The notes below the pieces were generated by a model. That model was not told the DNA's origin, did no database searches, and worked only from the letters and a program-made list of their open reading frames with translations. The position numbers and the translations under genes were made by a program. Source: Lachnospiraceae bacterium (GTDB lineage Bacteria; Bacillota_A; Clostridia; Lachnospirales; Lachnospiraceae). From it: a stretch of 9,308 bases of DNA. Location of the stretch: the NCBI GenBank assembly GCA_017634255.1, contig JAGBNT010000091.1, positions 1-9,308 of the forward strand. The letters are read 5' to 3'. This document shows, piece after piece, positions 6,044 through 9,308 of the stretch (its first letter is position 1; each line of letters begins with the position of its first letter).

Positions 6044-6655
6044 ATGGAAGCTTTTCCTTTTTTTATGGATATAGAGGATAAGACCTGCCTTATAGTAGGC
6101 GGGGGAAAGGTTGCGCAGGAAAAGGTGGACAGCCTTTCACGCTTCAACGTGCGGATCCTCATAGTCGCAGCAAGGACCGATATTAAGCCCGTGGAGGGAA
6201 GGATAGAGGTAAGGCTTAAGAGCTTTGAGGATGAGGACCTTGAAGAGGCGGATTTTGTGATATGCGCCACAAGTGACCGCCTGCTTAACCGCAGGATCTC
6301 GCAGATATGCAGGATGAATAAGGTTCCGGTGAACGTGGTGGACGATGCGGCGCTTTGCAGCTTTATAATGCCCAGCATGGTAAAGCGCGGTGCACTGACC
6401 ATCGCGATCTCCACAGGGGGAAAGAGCCCGGCTTACGCCCAGAGGTTAAGGAAGCGGATCGATGATGAAGTGCCGGAGCATATAGACGAGATACTTGAGC
6501 GTCTGGGAGCCTTAAGGAAGCATATCCCGGAAATGATACCGGATCAGGAGAGCAGGAAAAAATATTACAAGGAGGCGCTGGAGGTGATGCTCGCTGCCGA
6601 TAACGCTGTAAGCGACGACGAGCTAAGCGCGCTTGCGGAAAAATACAGTAAATGA
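6044..6655 (+). CDS. sirC: Precorrin-2 dehydrogenase (siroheme synthase N-terminal type)
   Basis: This NAD-dependent enzyme oxidises precorrin-2 to sirohydrochlorin, the branch point to siroheme and anaerobic cobalamin synthesis; related enzymes also chelate metal. The 203 residues correspond to the CysG N-terminal half / Met8p family. The Rossmann loop VGGGKVAQEKV is at 18-28. NVVDDAALCSFIMPS (97-111) carries the Asp pair (100-101) at the position of the CysG catalytic aspartate. STGGKSPAYAQRLRKRID (123-140) is the conserved helical region. The methyltransferase half of CysG is not fused here but is supplied by the cobA-hemD gene. The start is 3 bp after bioY, and its stop overlaps the hemC start (ATGA), indicating translational coupling. 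The symbol follows Bacillus-type naming. Whether it also inserts iron or cobalt cannot be told. Confidence 0.92.
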   Translation: MEAFPFFMDIEDKTCLIVGGGKVAQEKVDSLSRFNVRILIVAARTDIKPVEGRIEVRLKSFEDEDLEEADFVICATSDRLLNRRISQICRMNKVPVNVVDDAALCSFIMPSMVKRGALTIAISTGGKSPAYAQRLRKRIDDEVPEHIDEILERLGALRKHIPEMIPDQESRKKYYKEALEVMLAADNAVSDDELSALAEKYSK

Positions 6656-7515
6656 AGAAGTTTAAGCTCGCTACAAGGGGAAGCCGCCTTGCACTTGCGC
6701 AGGCGCATCTCATACAGGAGATACTGTCAAAAGCAGGTATGCCCTCCGAGGTAGTTATAGTCAGCACAAAGGGAGATAAAAACAAGGTCAGTCCGCTTGC
6801 TAAGATCGGAGGGGACGGGCTTTTTGTAAGGGAGATCGAAAAGGCGGTAATCTCGGAAGAAGCGGATATTGCCGTGCACTGCGGAAAGGATCTGCCCTTT
6901 GAGACGGACGAAAGGCTTATAGTAGCCGGGGTTACGAAATCAGCGGATTGCCGGGACTGCATGGTGAGCATAAAAGGCAGGATGCCGGATAAAAAGCCCG
7001 TCATCGGAACCGGAAGCCCAAGGAGGATGACGGAATTAACTGGTTTACATAAAGATGCAGTATTCAAGGACATCCGTGGAAATATCACGACGAGGATAGA
7101 AAAGCTCAAAAACGGAGATTATGACGCGGTAATCCTTGCGAAGGCAGGACTTGACCGCATCGGCTTTGAGGGCGAGGGCTATGAAATAAGGGTCTTTGAA
7201 ACGTCAGAGATGATACCCGCGCCCTGTCAGGGCATCCTCGCCCTGCAGTGCAGAAAGGATGATGAAAATACCCGCTCCTTAATTGAGCGGATAACCGATG
7301 AGGCGACATTCAGGCGTTTTGAGGTCGAGAGACATTTATTCTGCCTCCTGCACGCGGACTGCACCTCGGCAGTCGGGGTAAATGCCGGGATTTCAGGGGA
7401 GGATATGGGAGAGCTTGAGATTAAGGCTATGTATGAGGGGAGACGGGCCAGTGCCGCGGGGAGGTATGAGCAGTTCAGGGAGCTTTGCGAGGAGCTGTAT
7501 CATAAGTTAACATAA
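6652..7515 (+). CDS. hemC: Hydroxymethylbilane synthase (porphobilinogen deaminase)
   Basis: HemC joins four porphobilinogens into hydroxymethylbilane in the cytoplasm. Signatures in order are the N-terminal ATRGSRLALAQ, VHCGKDLP with catalytic Asp80, GTGSPRR at 119-125, RGNITTR at 142-148, and APCQGILALQ at 190-199. The cysteine that carries the dipyrromethane cofactor is most likely Cys237 in LLHADCTSAVGV. Many homologues have GGC followed by xVP there, so the residues around it are divergent here. The product is 287 residues, slightly shorter than the typical 300-315, mainly at the C-terminus. The start overlaps the previous gene by 4 bases. Two copies of the window's 10-bp motif lie in it: an exact one at 7043-7052, and a variant whose last three bases are the TAA stop codon. 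Confidence 0.95.
   Translation: MKKFKLATRGSRLALAQAHLIQEILSKAGMPSEVVIVSTKGDKNKVSPLAKIGGDGLFVREIEKAVISEEADIAVHCGKDLPFETDERLIVAGVTKSADCRDCMVSIKGRMPDKKPVIGTGSPRRMTELTGLHKDAVFKDIRGNITTRIEKLKNGDYDAVILAKAGLDRIGFEGEGYEIRVFETSEMIPAPCQGILALQCRKDDENTRSLIERITDEATFRRFEVERHLFCLLHADCTSAVGVNAGISGEDMGELEIKAMYEGRRASAAGRYEQFRELCEELYHKLT
7043..7052 (+). repeat. GTTTACATAA inside hemC
   Basis: This exact copy is within hemC codons for Gly-Leu-His-Lys (residues 131-134). The match to the dhaK-downstream copy at 4778 extends further: 7036-7055 agrees at 18 of 20 bases with the reverse complement of 4775-4794. Confidence 0.75.
7506..7515 (+). repeat. GTTAACATAA forming the end of hemC
   Basis: A position-4 variant whose last three bases are the hemC stop codon (TAA, 7513-7515). 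This is the same kind of placement as at the dhaM stop. Confidence 0.6.
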
Positions 7516-7644
7516 TATTTCTGCGAGCCGGAAATATTTTCTGGTTTAATAAAAGACAGTAAAAATATCGGACAATTGATATAGTAAGCGACAAAATCTT
7601 TTTTTGGCGTTTACTGTAAAAGGAAAAGATCGGGGAGAGGGCTA
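7516..7644 (+). promoter_or_regulatory. 129-bp hemC-cobA gap with weak hairpins and a strong ribosome site
   Basis: AATATTTC (7514-7521) pairs with GAAATATT (7531-7538) around a 9-base loop. ACAGTAAA (7556-7563) can pair with TTTACTGT (7610-7617) across 46 bases. A run of seven or more T's lies at 7599-7605. None is a convincing terminator or promoter, and no cobalamin-riboswitch B12 box is seen. GGGGAGAGG at 7632-7640 is the ribosome site that fixes the TTG start of the next gene. The gap is long for this otherwise tight operon, so a separate promoter or internal control point is possible. Confidence 0.3.
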
Positions 7645-9102
7645 TTGCAGGGAAAGGTTATCCTGGCAGGAGCGGGCTGCGGGCGCGGCCTTATAACATA
7701 CGAGGCGCTGAAGGCGATAAGGAAGGCTGAGGTTATTATTTACGACGACCTCATAGATAATGAGCTTTTGCAGGAGGCGGACAGGGGCTGTGAGCTTATC
7801 TATGTCGGAAAGAGGCTGGGACAGCACTCAAAAAAGCAGGAGGAAATAAATTCCCTTCTTTTGCAGGAAGCAAAAAAGGGAAGGAGGGTTTTGCGGCTAA
7901 AGGGCGGTGACAGCTTTGTATTCGGCAGGGGCGGGGAGGAAATACTCTACCTTAAGGAGCATGGGATAGAGTGTGAGACCATCGCCGGAGTCAGCTCCGC
8001 CTATGCGGTTCCGGAGCGCTTCGGGATTCCTGTGACACACAGGGGCATCGCCAGATCCTTTACGGTAGTCACCGGGCATACGGCGGATGAGACGGAGGAG
8101 GACTATAAGGCGCTGGCAGCCCTTAAGGGAACGCTGGTATTTCTTATGGGTTTACATAACGCCAAAACCATAGCCAGTAAGCTTATCTCCTTCGGCAGGG
8201 ATCCGAAGACAAAGGCGGCAATCCTGTCAAGAGGCTTTATGCTGGGCGAGAAAAGACTGGACGGAACCCTTGAAAACATAGGGGAGCTGGCGGAAGAGGC
8301 TAAAACTCCGGCAATACTCGTCATAGGCGAGGTTGCTGGAATTATGTTAACTAACTCCGGGTCAGGAGAGTTTTCCAATCTGAGCTTTACAGTTACAGGA
8401 AGCTTAAGTTTTGCCTCAAGGCTTAAGGCTGCCCTGGAAGAGTTGGGAGGTTATGTAAACTTAATTAACACGATAAGGATAGTGCCGGATGAGGATATTA
8501 TCCCTGAGGATATAGAGGGCTTTGACTGGCTCGTGTTTACCAGTGCAAACGGAATAAGGACGTATTTTGATGCTCTTAGGAGGAGAAGGACTGACCTGCG
8601 CACCCTGGGGCGTGTTAAATTTGCCTGCATAGGGGAGGGAAGCGCCGGGGAGCTGGAAAAATACGGCTTTTACTCGGACTTTGTTCCGAAGCGGTATACT
8701 GCAAAATGCCTGGGGGAAGAGCTGCCGGAGGTTATGCAGACGGGGAGCAGGGCGCTCATAATGAGGGCTGCCAACGGTTCGGAGGAATTAAACGAAGCGC
8801 TGGATGCCGCCGGAGTTTCCTACAGGGATTTAAAGATATATCACACTGAAAATACAGGCAGTGAGGGAGAGGAATGTGAGACGGATTATATAATCTTCGC
8901 CAGTGCAATGGGTGCGAGAGCCTTTTTTGAAAGGAGAGGGATCGCGGCTTTTAGCAGGGTTATCTGCATAGGAGAGGTCACTGAAAGGGAAGTAAGGGCA
9001 CATACAAAGAATGAGATTATCACTGCTAAGCGTCACGATATCGAAGGGATTATCGAAGCTGTAAGAGAGGACGTTCGTTTTATTAGGCAGGAAAGGAATT
9101 GA
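7645..9102 (+). CDS. cobA-hemD: Fused uroporphyrinogen-III C-methyltransferase / uroporphyrinogen-III synthase
   Basis: This 485-residue fusion does two consecutive steps. The HemD half (about 245-480) cyclises hydroxymethylbilane to uroporphyrinogen III, and the CobA half (about 1-238) methylates it twice with S-adenosylmethionine to precorrin-2. CobA motifs are RLKGGDSFVFGRGGEE (84-99), GIPVTHRG (127-134), VVTGH (141-145) and LVFLMGL (164-170). HemD is more variable, but VFTSANGI (297-304), ACIGEGS (327-333) and IIFASAMGARAF (416-427) are recognisable. TTG at 7645 is chosen because GGGGAGAGG (7632-7640) precedes it and the family N-terminus begins there. The N-terminal GAGCGRGLIT departs from the usual GAGPGDPxLLT. 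Such fusions are known in clostridia. Three copies of the window's 10-bp motif lie in the frame. cbiL follows one base after the stop. Confidence 0.95.
   Translation: MQGKVILAGAGCGRGLITYEALKAIRKAEVIIYDDLIDNELLQEADRGCELIYVGKRLGQHSKKQEEINSLLLQEAKKGRRVLRLKGGDSFVFGRGGEEILYLKEHGIECETIAGVSSAYAVPERFGIPVTHRGIARSFTVVTGHTADETEEDYKALAALKGTLVFLMGLHNAKTIASKLISFGRDPKTKAAILSRGFMLGEKRLDGTLENIGELAEEAKTPAILVIGEVAGIMLTNSGSGEFSNLSFTVTGSLSFASRLKAALEELGGYVNLINTIRIVPDEDIIPEDIEGFDWLVFTSANGIRTYFDALRRRRTDLRTLGRVKFACIGEGSAGELEKYGFYSDFVPKRYTAKCLGEELPEVMQTGSRALIMRAANGSEELNEALDAAGVSYRDLKIYHTENTGSEGEECETDYIIFASAMGARAFFERRGIAAFSRVICIGEVTEREVRAHTKNEIITAKRHDIEGIIEAVREDVRFIRQERN
8150..8159 (+). repeat. GTTTACATAA inside the CobA half
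   Basis: This exact copy is within codons for Gly-Leu-His-Asn (residues 169-172) in the conserved LVFLMGL region, with no sign that it was inserted. Confidence 0.7.
8342..8351 (-). repeat. TTATGTTAAC in the CobA-HemD linker
   Basis: A position-4 variant in reverse orientation, over codons for Ile-Met-Leu-Thr (residues 233-236) at the boundary between the two enzyme halves. Confidence 0.5.
8451..8460 (-). repeat. TTATGTAAAC inside the HemD half
   Basis: This exact copy in reverse orientation covers codons for Gly-Tyr-Val-Asn (residues 269-272), in the segment following the first HemD helix. It is 109 bp from the variant at 8342. Confidence 0.7.
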
Positions 9103-9103
9103 T

Positions 9104-9308
9104 ATGGACGGGATAATTTACGGAGTAGGGGTAGGACCGGGGGACCCGGAGCTTATGACGTTAAAGGCTGTGCGCCTGATACGCGAAAACGACATTATAG
9201 CCCTGCCGGGGAAGGAGCCAAGGGAGACCGCGGCATATAAGATAGCCCTCGGAGCGGTGCCGGAGCTCGCGGAAAAGACGTTGCTGGCGATAGATATGCC
9301 TATGACGA
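9104..9308 (+). CDS. cbiL: Precorrin-2 / cobalt-precorrin-2 C20-methyltransferase, N-terminal part
   Basis: Only the first 68 codons are in the window; the gene runs off the right edge. The product begins MDGIIYGVGVGPGDPELMTLKA in pattern, the S-adenosylmethionine-binding loop of the CobI/CbiL methyltransferases, followed by a helix and the strand IIALPGKE typical of this member. The enzyme methylates C20 of (cobalt-)precorrin-2 on the way to vitamin B12. The neighbouring precorrin-2 dehydrogenase points to the anaerobic route, in which cobalt is inserted early, so cbiL is preferred over cobI. ATG at 9104 lies one base after the cobA-hemD stop, with AGGAA-type sites at 9090-9098 inside the previous gene. 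It is clearly co-transcribed. Confidence 0.88.
   Translation, partial: MDGIIYGVGVGPGDPELMTLKAVRLIRENDIIALPGKEPRETAAYKIALGAVPELAEKTLLAIDMPMT

Noticed and set aside
324..6655. High frequency of CTTAAG hexamers
   Set aside because: They mostly come from the preferred Leu-Lys codon pair CTT-AAG in the + strand frames and need no other explanation.
6363..7109. Long - strand open frame opposite sirC-hemC
   Set aside because: The translation is serine- and leucine-rich with no domain, and both + strand genes there have clear catalytic motifs.
7516..7644. Cobalamin riboswitch before cobA-hemD
   Set aside because: The gap is too short for the full class and lacks a recognisable B12 box.

Overview
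This 9.3-kb window reads as part of a chromosome of an anaerobic Firmicute, most likely a clostridium of the Lachnospiraceae type. The basis is the strong AGGAGG-type ribosome binding sites, compact same-strand operons, a hybrid sensor kinase with the C-terminal layout common in that group, a PTS-dependent dihydroxyacetone kinase, BioY, a TSCPD small protein and a fused CobA-HemD gene beside anaerobic-type cobalamin genes. The family assignment is inference; there is no rRNA or other marker gene. Every convincing gene is on the + strand.

Layout. 1-276 is the receiver-domain tail of a protein that starts outside the window, probably another hybrid kinase. 324-2423 is a complete membrane-bound hybrid histidine kinase (two membrane segments, HisKA, HATPase, receiver, HPt, C-terminal helical extension). 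A promoter-like sequence at 2475-2503 precedes dihydroxyacetone kinase genes in the order dhaL-dhaM-dhaK (2605-4724). The gene-free stretch 4725-5117 is full of repeats: three direct copies of a 10-bp motif at an exact 34-bp period, a 101-bp element with 30-bp inverted ends, and a chain of hairpins. A second gene run follows: a TSCPD protein (5118-5369), bioY (5420-6040), a precorrin-2 dehydrogenase (6044-6655), hemC (6652-7515), a cobA-hemD fusion (7645-9102) and the start of cbiL (9104 to the window edge).

How the genes work together. HemC makes hydroxymethylbilane. The HemD half of the fusion closes it to uroporphyrinogen III, and the CobA half methylates that to precorrin-2. The precorrin-2 dehydrogenase oxidises precorrin-2 to sirohydrochlorin. 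CbiL then methylates the cobalt-loaded form on the way to vitamin B12. This is the entry to siroheme/cobalamin synthesis, with a biotin-uptake gene at its upstream end. The dha genes form a separate C3-sugar catabolic unit that takes phosphate from PEP through PTS proteins encoded elsewhere.

The most unusual signal is the 10-mer GTTTACATAA (reverse complement TTATGTAAAC). I count eight exact copies and four more differing only at position 4, all between 3249 and 8460. They lie in intergenic arrays on both sides of dhaM-dhaK, at or just after stop codons, and inside the hemC and cobA-hemD reading frames. A 10-mer is expected about 0.02 times in a window this size. The intergenic arrays face each other in inverted orientation and share similarity beyond the 10-mer, which suggests mobile-element ends. 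The in-frame copies sit in protein segments without obvious insertions, which suggests a dispersed, selected DNA motif. The sequence alone does not decide between these.
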